DNA of 64,000 nt from Methanobacterium_B sp963825335 (GTDB lineage: Archaea > Methanobacteriota > Methanobacteria > Methanobacteriales > Methanobacteriaceae): the NCBI GenBank assembly GCA_963825335.1, contig CAWGSP010000001.1:1550001-1614000 (forward strand), read 5' to 3'. The first letter of the stretch is position 1. The number at the start of each line of letters is the position of its first letter. Of the stretch, positions 19,562-30,800 are shown one piece after another. The position numbers and the translations under genes were made by a program. The notes beneath the pieces were generated by a model. That model searched no databases. It worked only from the letters and a program-made list of their open reading frames with translations, and was not told where the DNA came from.

Positions 19562-20240
19562 TATGCTCTTAGAATTTTTCAGATTCATGGAGCGTTTGTA
19601 GGTTTTTGGTATTGTGGCTTATTTTACTGTTGTTGATTCTGGTGTATGTTTGTGTAATTTTTTTGAACTCTGTCCGGATTTGTATGATTTAAAACGTCTT
19701 CAATTTTTCGCAGATTGGTTTATATTGTTCCAATTTCTTATTTTTTTAATTAATATCTTTTTTAATGTAGTATATAATTGTTTAGCTGTTTTTCTATTCT
19801 TAAATACTTGCAATTGATAGGTTAATTTAGCTGTAATATCCCATATTGAATATTAATATGTCTCAGTTCTGGGTCACTCTACGTTTTTGTAGGTTTTCCT
19901 TATTTCAGGAAAATATTTTAGAATCATTTGGGCATCGAATTGGATTATATAACTACAAAAATCAAGATGAATATCAATTTAAATATTATTTTTTGAGATA
20001 TCTTTGGAACTTACGATTTACATTATAATCTAAATCCAAAGAGTGGTATCACAATAATGTGAGTTTTCCACATCTTTTAATGGTTTTACATTCATTAATA
20101 TATTATCGGACTCAAATCTGTTAAAATTCAGAAATTTGAGAAGCTAACGGCAGATTAGAAACCTTAAAAAAATTTCTTAACTTATCATCTCTTATAAACT
20201 TCTGAACAACAAATTCGACTGTGAATAACAAAGCAACGAA
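19562..20240 (-). pseudogene. Decayed copy of the 52.9-kb insertion sequence
   Basis: Read on the minus strand, this region matches the intact transposase of the element at 52855-54109 in order: the segment equivalent to VVQELKRDKRLRKFFE near 20190, then LQISEFLSRFES near 20120, RRGKLTFIVDATPVDLDYNVK near 20050, GYYSYINYQ near 19850, RVFNNKKTEKQAKKLYNTLK near 19790, and SLKKLHKYTPES near 19650. Internal deletions, stops and frameshifts break it. The element end is also visible near 19562-19590 as a mutated copy of the terminal repeat and the last codons. The upstream third of the transposase is lost, where a second decayed transposase begins. Confidence 0.85.
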
Positions 20241-20244
20241 TTAA

Positions 20245-21330
20245 AGTCCCACATAAACAAAGAAGAAAGAAAAAAATTGATAAATGAAATCTTAAAAGAG
20301 ATTTTTGATCCTAAGAATGACAATGAAATACCACTTAAAAGATCCTCAGTAAACATTTTAATCAAGATCGTAATCCTGAAAAATAATAGAAAAAAGCTGA
20401 AAAGCTGAAAACAACTAAAAAGTAGTGGATAGAAATCGGTTAGCCTTACAGACCCTGATGCATGTGGGATGAAATAAATAAAAAGTATAAAATAGGATTA
20501 TCATATAAATTCACAAATAAGTGAGGACCATAAATAAGGAATAATCTTATCAAATACTGTAACACAAGACTTCACAGACTATAACCAATTAATACTTCAA
20601 ATATAAAATATTATTGAAACAATATGGAAACTATACATGAAATATAAGATTCATTGCAGATAATGGTTATTTTTAACTAATAATTTTAATATATATCCAC
20701 AAAAATAAGATAAATGCACATATACTCAACGAAAACAAGCAACAGAAATAAAAACAAAATAATAAACTTAAAAATCCATTTTATAAGCATGATTACATGC
20801 ATGATTACAAAAACAATCAGTATATATTTGCAAATAACTAAATAAAAATCCATATCAAAAGATATATAAATATGATGGTAAAATTTAGGGACAATTTGTA
20901 TTAATAAATGTTTTAAATCACTGATCAAGATAAATATGATGGAAAAAATTGGTTTAGAATTATAACAACTTATTGTTGTGAATTACCCAAAGAATAGAAT
21001 TGAAAATGGATATACCCGAAGGACAATTGGAATACGCAAAACGCATAAAAAACCGTTGAATAGCCATTCGGAAATTTAAAACTAAACTTAAAGTTCGTAG
21101 GATATTATATACTAAAAATAGAACGAATAGAAAGATAAAACAACTTAATATAGATAGCACACAATATAAAACGAATATTCAATGAAATAAGAAAAAAATA
21201 AATCAAATAATCCAAAAAACAAACCACTAACCATTCTAAAACAACTGGAAAACTTATAAAAACTGAAAAACAATAAAATCTTAAAAGACAATCAAGATCC
21301 AACCGCAATTATAATTAATTAATTTTGTTT
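20245..21330 (+). pseudogene. IS1182-type transposase remnant
   Basis: Piecewise translation of the plus strand gives the conserved middle and end of an IS1182-family DDE transposase. SLTDPDACGMK near 20455 is the SLTDPDARxM motif, YHINSQIS is the GYNVQxAVD region, VTQDFTDYNQL near 20560 matches, YKIHCR followed by a mutated GY marks the next Asp, and MDIPEGQLEYAKRIKNR near 21010 with KFKTKLKVRRIL gives the C-terminal Glu region. A charged stretch before it (20250-20400) fits the family's coiled linker. There are many stops. No ends or target duplication were recognised. The short open frames on the opposite strand here are not genes. Confidence 0.7.
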
Positions 21331-21552
21331 TTATAATTAGGTTGTTATTATGTTTTATATGGTATAGTGGGTATTTTATGAATCTTTTGAGATATATATT
21401 TTAAAGAAATATGTAGTAGAAACAAATTGAGGATAAGATCTTAAAAATTTGAAAATCATATTTTTTGTGAAATTTATCACAAATTTTCTTTATATTATTT
21501 TTATGTTAGTGATAACAAAATTTTTAATAAATTTTAAAGGGGTGATTAAATT

Positions 21553-24500
21553 TTGATAAAAAAAATGATAATTTGTATGTTTTTGTTGAGTATGTGTTTA
21601 GTTTCGTTACAGACAATTAGTGCTGCAAACATAACAGTTTATCCTGGAAGTAGTATCCAAAGTGCTGTTAATCAGGCTTCTAACGGGGATAATATTACTG
21701 TTTACGGCAATAATGGTACTCCATATACTTATAACGAGAGTATAACAATAAATAAGAAAATTAATATTGAAGCGAGTGGTAATGTTACGATACAAAGCCC
21801 GACTATTGATGATTCAGTTTTTACTGTTAATCAAGGTGGTTCTGGTTCGAGTATCCAAAATTTTGTCATGACGAAAAGCAGTTATTGTGTGGTTGTTGAT
21901 AATGCTAATAATTGTCTAATTTCTGGAAATTATATTGTAGCGGCATCATTAGTCGGTATTCAGTTTTACGGAAATATTAACAATACGGATGTTATAGATA
22001 ACACCATTAGTGGTTTAAATGCAACTCAGGGAAACGGTATTAGTTTTGAAGACGGATCGTGTTTTAATAACACTATTTATGGTAATAACATCAGTAATTT
22101 TTTAGGCGGCATACTCTTCAACAACTGCAGTGAAAACAACACAGTTCAAAATAATATAGTGAAAAGTACAGGGTACACTGGTGCTGGTATCTATGCTACC
22201 GATGATTCAAGCAACATGAAAATTATTGGTAATACTGTAACTGGAGCAGAAGATGCAATAGCAGTACAGCAAATTGGCACCGATACTCCAGTAAATTACT
22301 ACTTCGAGGGAAATACATGTACTGGAGATATAAACGGATTCTGGATATGCGTTAGTAACAGTACCATCAGCAACAACTTTGCATCGCAGGATACGTCAAG
22401 TGGATTGGATATTACTGGTAGCCATGATATCATTGCGAATAATACCGCTACTTATAATGGTATTTGTGGAATTAGTCTAGGAGCTTTATCTTCAGCAGAT
22501 TATAATGCCGTTACTGATAACAATCTCACAGACAATAATGCGGGGATTAACAGTGCGAGTCCTTACTCCTCATTTTCTGATAACAATATTTGTTCAAATA
22601 CAAATTATGGACTCATCATAACAGGAAATGATTGTAACATAACAGGCAATGACATATCCAATGGTGGGGGAGATGGCCTTACAATTACCAGTTTAAACAA
22701 TAATGTTACTGGAAATATTTTGGATAATAATTTGTACGGGGCATCCTTCACATATTATAATTCTGCGAATTTTTATTTGAACAGTATAGTAGGGAACACT
22801 TACGAAGTTTACAGTCCAGACACATCTGGTAGTGTTAACGCAATAAATAATTGGTGGGGATCGAATAATGCACCCAGCAATGTTTATGGATTATTTAATG
22901 TGAACCCATGGATCGTCCTAGTTGTAACTTCTAGCCCCACACAAATAAACACTGATGCTACGTCGGTGATAACAGCGGATCTTACAAAAAACAGTAATGG
23001 ACAAAACACCACATCATTATATCCCGGAGATTATGTCCCAAATGGAATGACAGTAAATTTCAGCAGTGATTCATTAGGGAATGTTAATCCTGTGATGAGC
23101 ACCACTTTAAATGGTTTAGCAAATACTACATTCACAGGTTATTCTGCAGGAATATCAGCAGTATCAGCAACCGTAAATGGTCAAAATGTTACTACAAATG
23201 TTTCTATTAATAATGCCACAGCAATACCCACATCAATTAGTGTAAACCCCGTAACGGGATATAATGGTTATACAACAAACATAATTGCCACTTTAACTGA
23301 CACTAAAAACAACTTACCAGTATCAGGGAAAACCATAAATTTTTATTTAAACGGCACTCTTATAGGCACTGCAATAACTAATAGTAATGGTATAGCCACA
23401 TTACCTTATAATGTCTTAGTAAATATTGGAACATATACGATATTAGCACAATTCATACAAGACAATACATATTCTGCTAGTAACAATACCAATAACATTA
23501 CAGTACTTCCTAATTCTGCGGATGTTGTTTTGACTAATACTGCTTCGAATTATACTCCTAGTTTGAATAGTAATGTGACTTTTACTGTTACAGTAAAAAA
23601 TAATGGACCATGTACGGCTCAGAATGTTACTGTTAGTGAATGGTTGAGTAATAATGATTTGACATATGTTTCAGATGATAGTGGGGGCAGTCTTAATCTT
23701 AGTACGGGAATTTGGACTGTTGGTAATTTGGCTAGTGGTGCTACTGCAACTTTACATATAGTAGCGACGGCTTCTACACCAAACTCAACTACTACTAATA
23801 CAGCAACTTATATTCCAGTCACAAACGATCCAAATCCAAACAACAATAACCAAACCATTACAATAACAGTACCTGCAGCTTCTGCGGATGTTGTTTTGAC
23901 TAATACTGCTTCGAATTATACTCCTAGTTTGAATAGTAATGTGACTTTTACTGTTACAGTAAAAAATAATGGACCATGTACGGCTCAGAATGTTACTGTT
24001 AGTGAATGGTTGAGTAATAATGATTTGACATATGTTTCAGATGATAGTGGGGGCAGTCTTAATCTTAGTACGGGAATTTGGACTGTTGGTAATTTGGCTA
24101 GTGGTGCTACTGCAACTTTACATATAGTAGCGACGGCTTCTACACCAAACTCAACTACTACTAATACAGCAACTTATATTCCAGTCACAAACGATCCAAA
24201 TCCAAACAACAATAACCAAACCATTACAATAACAGTACCTGCAGCTTCTGCGGATGTTGTTTTGACTAATACTGCTTCGAATTATACTCCTAGTTTGAAT
24301 AGTAATGTGACTTTTACTGTTACAGTAAAAAATAATGGACCAGATACGGCTCAGAATGTTACTGTTAGTGAATGGTTGAGTAATAATGATTTGACATATG
24401 TTTCAGATGACAGTGGGGGCAGTCTTAATCTTAGTACGGGAATTTGGACTGTTGGTAATTTGGCTAGTGGTGCTACTGCAACTTTACATATAGTAGCGAC

Positions 24501-24609
24501 GGCTTCTACACCAAACTCAACTACTACTAATACAGCAACTTATATTCCAGTCACAAACGATCCAAATCCAAACAACAATAACCAAACCATTACAATAACA
24601 GTACAATAA
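21553..24609 (+). CDS. Adhesin-like protein: beta-helix, Ig-like domain, three DUF11 repeats
   Basis: A 1018-residue secreted protein. The signal peptide is (M)IKKMIICMFLLSMCLVSLQTISA. Residues about 25-450 form a right-handed beta-helix (NosD/PbH1-like) with many NNTVQNNIV and ISGNYI coils. Next comes an invasin/Ig-like module (SSPTQINTDATSVITADLT), then an Ig3-like module near 560-650, and three nearly identical DUF11 domains of 122 residues. It ends right after the last DUF11 without a membrane anchor or wall-binding repeat, so attachment is unclear. TTG 21553 is preceded by GGGGTGA. Asn and Thr are abundant, giving many N-glycosylation sites. Likely a surface or cell-contact protein. Confidence 0.85.
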   Translation: MIKKMIICMFLLSMCLVSLQTISAANITVYPGSSIQSAVNQASNGDNITVYGNNGTPYTYNESITINKKINIEASGNVTIQSPTIDDSVFTVNQGGSGSSIQNFVMTKSSYCVVVDNANNCLISGNYIVAASLVGIQFYGNINNTDVIDNTISGLNATQGNGISFEDGSCFNNTIYGNNISNFLGGILFNNCSENNTVQNNIVKSTGYTGAGIYATDDSSNMKIIGNTVTGAEDAIAVQQIGTDTPVNYYFEGNTCTGDINGFWICVSNSTISNNFASQDTSSGLDITGSHDIIANNTATYNGICGISLGALSSADYNAVTDNNLTDNNAGINSASPYSSFSDNNICSNTNYGLIITGNDCNITGNDISNGGGDGLTITSLNNNVTGNILDNNLYGASFTYYNSANFYLNSIVGNTYEVYSPDTSGSVNAINNWWGSNNAPSNVYGLFNVNPWIVLVVTSSPTQINTDATSVITADLTKNSNGQNTTSLYPGDYVPNGMTVNFSSDSLGNVNPVMSTTLNGLANTTFTGYSAGISAVSATVNGQNVTTNVSINNATAIPTSISVNPVTGYNGYTTNIIATLTDTKNNLPVSGKTINFYLNGTLIGTAITNSNGIATLPYNVLVNIGTYTILAQFIQDNTYSASNNTNNITVLPNSADVVLTNTASNYTPSLNSNVTFTVTVKNNGPCTAQNVTVSEWLSNNDLTYVSDDSGGSLNLSTGIWTVGNLASGATATLHIVATASTPNSTTTNTATYIPVTNDPNPNNNNQTITITVPAASADVVLTNTASNYTPSLNSNVTFTVTVKNNGPCTAQNVTVSEWLSNNDLTYVSDDSGGSLNLSTGIWTVGNLASGATATLHIVATASTPNSTTTNTATYIPVTNDPNPNNNNQTITITVPAASADVVLTNTASNYTPSLNSNVTFTVTVKNNGPDTAQNVTVSEWLSNNDLTYVSDDSGGSLNLSTGIWTVGNLASGATATLHIVATASTPNSTTTNTATYIPVTNDPNPNNNNQTITITVQ
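23515..24606 (+). repeat. Three tandem 366-bp repeats encoding DUF11 domains
   Basis: Copies start at 23515, 23881 and 24247; the third lacks the last 6 bases. By eye copies 1 and 2 are the same and copy 3 differs at only three bases (CCAGATACG for CCATGTACG, and GACAGT for GATAGT). Each encodes 122 residues starting SADVVLTNTASNYTPSLNS. Such identity points to recent duplication or gene conversion. Confidence 0.95.
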
Positions 24610-25410
24610 GAAATGATTTATTTTTTAGTTAAAACTGACTGGAAACCGTTATTCTGGTTGAAAATCATTTTTTTCTTTTTATTTAAAAACTAAAACTGTT
24701 TAAAAGTTTTAGAAGCTTTAGAAATAATATCATATAGATCACAAAGTTTATCAAATCAATGATTTTTATATTGTTTGTGATATGGTAGAATATAGAATTT
24801 TGTTACATAGTAACCATAAATTATTTTGCTTGAATTTGAGTAAGGAATTTAATAGGATATTTTGAGGATAATATGACATTTATGCGAATATTCTATTTAT
24901 TAATAGTTATTTAATAATGAATAGTTACCATATTTAAAATGCTTCTAATGTACTTTAACAAGGTTTAAATTACTTATTGAAATTTAAAAGTCTTAGAAAT
25001 AATTATATTTACTTTATAGGGATATAATACTGAATTCAAATTAAGCTAATTAAACTCAAATTTCGAATCTTATTCTATCCTGCAATATGTGGTAATAATA
25101 GATTAAATTATTAATATTATTTAATATATTTGTTATAGATGTATTAAATAAATGCTAAACCTATATTATCCGGTGATCCAATATCTAAATGGATTATTAA
25201 ATTTTATTTTTCAAGAAGTTTTAGCCCATTATCCCTCTTTGTGTACATGTTATTCAATTTTAACTGTTTTAATCGTTGTGAGATTATAGATTAGTAATTC
25301 ATAATCATGTATCTTCAATTTAAATAGCACATTAATTGGTTCAATATCCATTAAACAAACTCCATCCTTCAAAAAATCCAATTTTTTTTTAGACTTTTGC
25401 TTTTTTAATT
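24610..25410. other. Intergenic, no gene seen
   Basis: About 800 AT-rich bases between the adhesin gene and the receiver gene of the opposite strand (converging). A 33-codon minus-strand frame at about 25343-25242 starts after GGATGG, but has no recognisable family and is not called. No hairpin or repeat stands out. Confidence 0.4.
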
Positions 25411-25854
25411 TTATTTTATTTCACGTAACATCTTATTTGACCATTTCAGTATTTCTGCAGTTTTTACAGCTCTTTGTTCAATTAGATGTTTATAACCAGC
25501 CATTTCTATAACACTGTACAATTCCTTGGGACTAAAGGGTTTAATAATATAACCATATGGTTGGGTTAATTTGGCTCGTTCGATAATATGGTTGTCATAA
25601 TTTCCTGTTAAATATATTACAGGTATATCACAGCATTCATATATCTGCTTAGCTGCATCAATTCCATCCATATCTCCTTTTAGAATTATGTCCATTAGAA
25701 TTATATCCGGAAACTTTTCCTCAGCAATTCTAATCGCATCTATTCCAGTACTTGCTATTCCTATTACTTCATAATCCATAGATTCCAAATGATGTTTCAA
25801 ATCAGCAGATACTAAAAACTCATCTTCTACAATTAAAACTTTAAAATCTTCCAA
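25411..25854 (-). CDS. Stand-alone response regulator receiver
   Basis: A single CheY-like domain of 147 residues. It has the acidic pair in VLIVEDEFLV, the phospho-acceptor Asp in IILMDIIL (about residue 55), Thr in IYLTGNYD and Lys-Pro in YIIKPFSP. The short tail has no output domain, so it should act by binding a partner. TTG 25854 is preferred over the TTG two codons upstream because GGTGA lies 6 bases before it; the resulting (M)EDFKVLIVEDE also matches the start of the kinase receiver at 58080. A complete insertion sequence sits 54 bases upstream and may have displaced its promoter. The cognate kinase is not next to it; HisKA_2 kinases occur at 38 and 58 kb. Confidence 0.85.
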   Translation of the reverse strand: MEDFKVLIVEDEFLVSADLKHHLESMDYEVIGIASTGIDAIRIAEEKFPDIILMDIILKGDMDGIDAAKQIYECCDIPVIYLTGNYDNHIIERAKLTQPYGYIIKPFSPKELYSVIEMAGYKHLIEQRAVKTAEILKWSNKMLREIK

Positions 25855-25913
25855 TATCAATCACCACACTAGATATAACTGATTTTATACGTCTCCAAAT
25901 TTCATAGAAAATT

Positions 25914-27089
25914 CGGCTTTGTAGAAACCCTTTTTTTAGTTGATTTGTGTTGATCTGTAGATGTTGTATATTGTGTTTTTGAGTTTGGTTTCTTTGTTTG
26001 ATAGTTGTGTGCTTCTGCTGTGGTTTGTGCCGTTGAATTTTCTTTTTATTATTGAAAATATGCTTTCTATATTGTTTCTTTTTAAGTATATTTTCTTTCG
26101 AAATATTGTTGGACTTTTTAGTCGGTATTGTCCTTTTTTTGCCCTGTTTTTGAGGGGTATTTGGTCAAATGCTTTGAGTTCTTCATTTATGCATTTTCTT
26201 ATCGGTTCTGTGTCATATGCTTTGTCTGCTACTATGTAATCTGGTTTATATTTTTTAATTTGTCTTAATGCAGGTTTTGCAAATTGTGTATCATATTTGG
26301 GTCCGCGTGATGTTTGATAATATAAAATAAGACGTGTTTTTACGTCTATTGTTAAATGGTTTTTTATGTAGCTTTTTCTTTCCTTTTGCCGTATTTTTGC
26401 ATAATATTTGTCCGCATAATCATTCGTAAAACCAGAGCCGTCCAATGCTATTATATCTGCTTTAATATCGTTTAATGATAATATTAATTGGTTAATTTCT
26501 CTAATTTGTTTTGAAGATAGTCTTTTAAAGAATTTTTGGATTGTTGTAAAGTGTGGAACCTTTTTTATTCTCAAATATTTCTTAATTACGTCTGATACGT
26601 CAATAAAATCTATTATCTCACGATATGTTGATTTTGTGTAAATTTTCATTGCCAATATCGTGAATAAAGCATGTTGTGAATATAAATGGTTTGAAAAAGC
26701 ATTAGAATACTTTTTTATCGCTATTTTAACATAATAATATGTCCTTTCAATGAATTTAACCAGTTTATTCTCTTTTAATTCACTATTCTTGTTTAAAAAT
26801 CTTTTTAAACATTTGATATTAGAATTTTTAAAATTAAAATCCGAAAGATTTAATTGCTTTGAAACCCCACAATAAACAGGGGAATAATAGATTTCGCTAA
26901 TCATAATAATATTATTCCCCTTTCTCATTATAAATACTTTAGCAACCGTATTTAAAAATATAAAAGTGTAATTTCCAGTGAAAACAGGAAAACACAAACC
27001 TAAAACTAACAAATTCTATTATTACAAATAAAAAATCCACAAAAACCTCAACTTTAATAATAAAAAAAATGAGGGTTTCTACAAAGCCG
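25914..27089 (-). mobile_element. Complete insertion sequence, IS5-like DDE type
   Basis: The ends are perfect 18-base inverted repeats: CGGCTTTGTAGAAACCCT at 25914-25931 and its reverse complement at 27072-27089. Both sides are flanked by the direct repeat AAAATT (25908-25913 and 27090-27095), taken as the target duplication; because AT-rich sequence adjoins, its exact length is uncertain. The element holds one transposase gene, apparently intact. The clean ends suggest a recent insertion. Confidence 0.85.
25936..26928 (-). CDS. Transposase, DDE (IS5-like)
   Basis: A 330-residue transposase filling the element. The three catalytic acids are seen in IIALDGSGF, DYIVADKAYDTE and NNIESIFSIIKRKF (with the usual K/R a helical turn later). 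HHT-like N-terminal features include HALFTILAMKIYTKSTYREIIDFI and VPHFTTIQKFFKRL. ATG 26928 is chosen as start; the longer frame from 27012 runs into the terminal repeat region and lacks a ribosome site, and a later ATG at 26904 is also possible. The enzyme would cut and rejoin the ends of this element. No frameshift is seen. Confidence 0.85.
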   Translation of the reverse strand: MRKGNNIIMISEIYYSPVYCGVSKQLNLSDFNFKNSNIKCLKRFLNKNSELKENKLVKFIERTYYYVKIAIKKYSNAFSNHLYSQHALFTILAMKIYTKSTYREIIDFIDVSDVIKKYLRIKKVPHFTTIQKFFKRLSSKQIREINQLILSLNDIKADIIALDGSGFTNDYADKYYAKIRQKERKSYIKNHLTIDVKTRLILYYQTSRGPKYDTQFAKPALRQIKKYKPDYIVADKAYDTEPIRKCINEELKAFDQIPLKNRAKKGQYRLKSPTIFRKKIYLKRNNIESIFSIIKRKFNGTNHSRSTQLSNKETKLKNTIYNIYRSTQIN

Positions 27090-27353
27090 AAAATTCAATT
27101 TAATACTCTGTTTTATCTAATAATAATATTCTGTCATACTGATATAATAACAATTATGTTATTACATACATTTTAGTATTATCATATTTAAAACTAATAT
27201 ATTTTTCTAATAAATTAAATTAATTAAATTATGTAAGTTCAGATTAAAATTAAAAAAATAATTACAATAAACAAATGATGGGCTGTCAAGTTAATGGGTT
27301 TCAGGACCGTTAAAATTCATATTTAGTTATTATCACAATTAATTGTTGTCAAA

Positions 27354-27603
27354 ATGTACTTTATTAGATAAGGAAATTTAAGATTAGATGATATATCTGA
27401 GCTCTTAGAAAAGAAATTCAGATTTTATCAAAAAAAATTAGGACTTGCAGAATTAAAGATTTTAAAAGAGAAGTCAAAATTAATTACCGGACATAGTATT
27501 GAAGACATATGCCCAAATTAGAGAAGCGCTAAGATTTGAAGAACTTGAAACGAAAATAGAAATTCTTGAAAGAAGCCTTAAAAAAAATGATAATAACTTT
27601 TAA
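27354..27603 (+). pseudogene. Small coiled-coil protein gene, broken
   Basis: From ATG 27354 the frame has an early TAA (27369) and then continues LRLDDISELLEKKFRFYQKK to HSIEDI; an extra base near 27507 moves it to AQIREALRFEELETKIEILE and a stop at 27601-27603. The whole is about 83 residues, rich in Leu, Glu and Lys in a heptad-like pattern. No family was recognised. It sits just outside the insertion sequence. Confidence 0.45.
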
Positions 27604-27899
27604 TAAAATTAATAAATTTTCTTTCTTAATTTTGGGAATTGCGAAGCTATTATTAGGTCTTTTAATCCTAAATTACACATGATTGCTAAAAATGTAACTA
27701 TTTCAATAATATTTTACATACGATTGATTTTCAAAGATTAGATTGGACTTCAAATTATCAGAATGCTTTATAGATTAAATCTGATTAACTTATTGATTGG
27801 GGAATTTTAGGATGATAGTTTAATTAAAATTTTTTGCTATTCCATTTTTTTATAAAAATAAATATGGATAAATGAAATTTGTTAGTTTCATTTTTTTTT
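27604..27899. other. Intergenic with possible decayed coding traces
   Basis: On the minus strand the piece FLAIMCNLGLKDLIIASQFPKLRKK (in two runs) ends at a stop near 27605 and resembles the tail of a lost protein, but stops precede it and no family can be named. Otherwise AT-rich and empty. Confidence 0.25.
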
Positions 27900-30800
27900 T
27901 TATTGGGTGTTGTAGTTTGTTTGTGCGTTGTTGTTGTAGTTCCAGTCGTTTTGGTCTTGGTTTGTTATTTGTGGTGTGTTTATTAGTGTTCCTGTTGTTG
28001 TGTTGATTTGTGCTGTTATTGTGATTGTGGTGGTGTTTTGGTTGTTTAGTGTTGGTATTGTCCATATTATATTGTTATTGTTGATGGTATAGGTTCCTGT
28101 GGTTATTGTGACCACGGGGTTTATTAAGCCGGTTGGTAGTGGGTCTGTTATTTGTACATTGGTTGCGGTGTCTGGTCCGTTGTTGGTTATGGTTATTGTG
28201 TATGTTATGGTTGTGGTGTTGTTTTGTGTGGTTGTGGTTGTTGTTTGGTTTAGTTGTGTGTCTGCTGATGGTTCTACATATATGCTGTAGCTTGCTGATT
28301 TTCTAGGTCCTGGTGTATCGTTTTGGTCTACGTGTTGTAGGCTGGCGTTGACTGTTAGGGCTGGTGTGTTGTTTCCTGTTGCGTTTATTAGTGCGAAGAC
28401 GCTTAGCCAGGCCATTCCTCCTGAGGGCATATTTCCGATGTTCCATGTGAGGGTGTTGGTTATGTTGTTGTATGTGGCTGTTCCAACTCCTTCTGTACTA
28501 CAGCCGAGGTATTGGTATCCGTTTCCGATTACTTCGTTAACTATTACTCCTGTTGCATCGTTAATTCCTGTGTTTCTGACGTCTACTGTGTAGACTATTG
28601 TATTATCAATGTCTGATTCTGTTTCATATGTTCCCATTAATGTATCATAGTACCAAGGATATTCCCTAATATTCATATTGACTTTGGGTGTGTAGGTTCC
28701 TGCGACTGTGTAATAGCATGTTTGTGCGTTGTTGTTGTAGTTCCAGTCGTTTTGGTCTTGGTTTGTTATTTGTGGTGTGTTTATTAGTGTTCCTGTTGTT
28801 GTGTTGATTTGTGCTGTTATTGTCATTGTGGCGTTGTTTTGGTTGTTTAGTGTTGGTATTGTCCATATTATATTGTTATTGTTGATGGTATAGGTTCCTG
28901 TGGTTACTGTAACTACGGGGTTTATTAAGCCGGTTGGTAGTGGGTCTGTTATTTGTACATTGGTTGCGGTGTCTGGTCCGTTGTTGGTTGCGTTTATGGT
29001 GTAGGTTATGTATGTGTGGTTGTTTTGTGTGGTTGTTGTTTGTGTTTGGTTTACTTGTGTGTCTGCTGATGGTTCTACGTATATGCTGTAGCTTGCTGAT
29101 TTTCTAGGTCCTGGTGTATCGTATTGGTCTACGTGTTGTAGGCTGGCGTTGACTGTTAGAGCTGGGGTGTTGTTTCCTGTTGCGTTTATTAGTGCGAAGA
29201 CGCTTAGCCAGGCCATTCCTCCTGATGGGCATATTTCCTATGTTCCATGTGAGGGTGTTGGTTATGTTGTTGTATGTGGCTGTTCCAACTCCTTCTGTAC
29301 TGCAATTAATGTATTGGTATCCGTTTCCATATTACTTCGTTAACTATTACTCCTGTTGCATCGTTAATTCCTGTGTTTCTGACGTCTACTGTGTAGACTA
29401 TTGTATTATCAATGTCTGATTCAGTTTCATATGTTCCCATTAATGTATCATAATACCAAGGATATTCTCTAATATTCATATTCACACTAGGTACATAAAC
29501 TCCTAATTTTGTAGTTTCAGGAGCATTTGGGTCATATTCGGTTTGATTTATTTTAGTTGCATTGTTATAAGTTGTACTTTGTGGTGTTGCAGTTCCTGTT
29601 ATATTTAAAGTAGCAAGAGTTCCGTTTAATAAGCTGGTTATTGTCCATATTCCTGTTGCTGGAATTATATGTTCCAACTGATGGAGTGACATATACTCCT
29701 GTTAATCCTGCTGGAATTAAATCTTTAATATTAATATTTGTAGCATTATCCGGCCCATTATTAGTTGCAGTCACAATAAATGTTACAGTGTTTCCAGAAT
29801 AATTTCCACCCGTTTGGCTTATTGCTACGTTTGCTTCTTTAACGTATATTGTGCTGTTTGGTATTGTTGTTGTGCTTGGGTACTCGGTCCATGTTGCGGT
29901 TGCGGTGTTGGTTATGTTTGTTCCGGCCATTGCTGCGGTTATTGGTCCGGTGAATGTTAGTGTTGCTGTTTGTCCGCTTGTGAGGCTGGTTATTGTCCAT
30001 ACGCCTGTTGAGCTGTTGTAGGTTCCTTGTGTTGGTAGTCTGGCTGTGAATCCGTTTGGTAGTATGTCTTTTATTTGTATGTTGGTTGCAGTGTCTGGTC
30101 CGTTGTTGGTTATGTTTAGTGTGAAGGTACCTGTTTGTCCCACATTTAATGGGCTGCTCGTAGCTGTGTTAGTTATGTTTAGATTAGCTTCATTGTAAAT
30201 ATTTATTGAAGTATTTATCACTTGATTGTCAGCTGTAATGTTTATTAAAGCAATTCCTGATACTTGTCCGGCTGTAAATGTGCTAGATGCTGTACCTTTG
30301 TTTAACACGGCACTTACGGGTGTTAGTGCTCCTAAGTTGCCTGTGAAGTTTACAGGAATACCATCAGGCACATGGCCGTTTGTTGGGTCATGATAGCCTC
30401 CATTTTGGTCGTGTGTCAGATCAGCTGTGATGGTTGAATTTCCACCTACAGGTATACTGGTTGTTGAGGTATTGACAGTTAAAACCAGCCATGTGCTGAC
30501 ATTCACATTACCTGCAGTATTTTCCGATGGGTCAGTGTTAGATCCCCACCAGTTAAGGGTAGCATCTGTTGTCCCTGAATTAGCACTTGAAATCTCATTT
30601 GCACTGTTATTCACTATCTGGTTGAAATTAGCAACACAAAAATTTGTACCTACATCGTTGAAGATTGCCCCACCATCGGTCCAAGCGGTGTTGTCGCAGA
30701 TGGCACTTCCTGTTATTTCTAGGTTGTTGTCGTTGAAGATTGCCCCACCTTCACCATCTACCCAGTTGTTATTGAGCGATGTGTTGGTGATGGTTAGATT

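Noticed and set aside
19614..20028. Two plus-strand frames of 67 and 60 codons
   Set aside because: They are antisense to the decayed transposase; the same antisense frame also exists opposite the intact transposase at 53.8-54.0 kb.
20686..21308. Three minus-strand hydrophobic frames
   Set aside because: They lie opposite IS1182-type transposase remnants and have the composition expected from AT-rich antisense sequence.
23515..24606. Regular repeats as a CRISPR array
   Set aside because: The 366-bp units are fully coding, with no short repeat-spacer structure.
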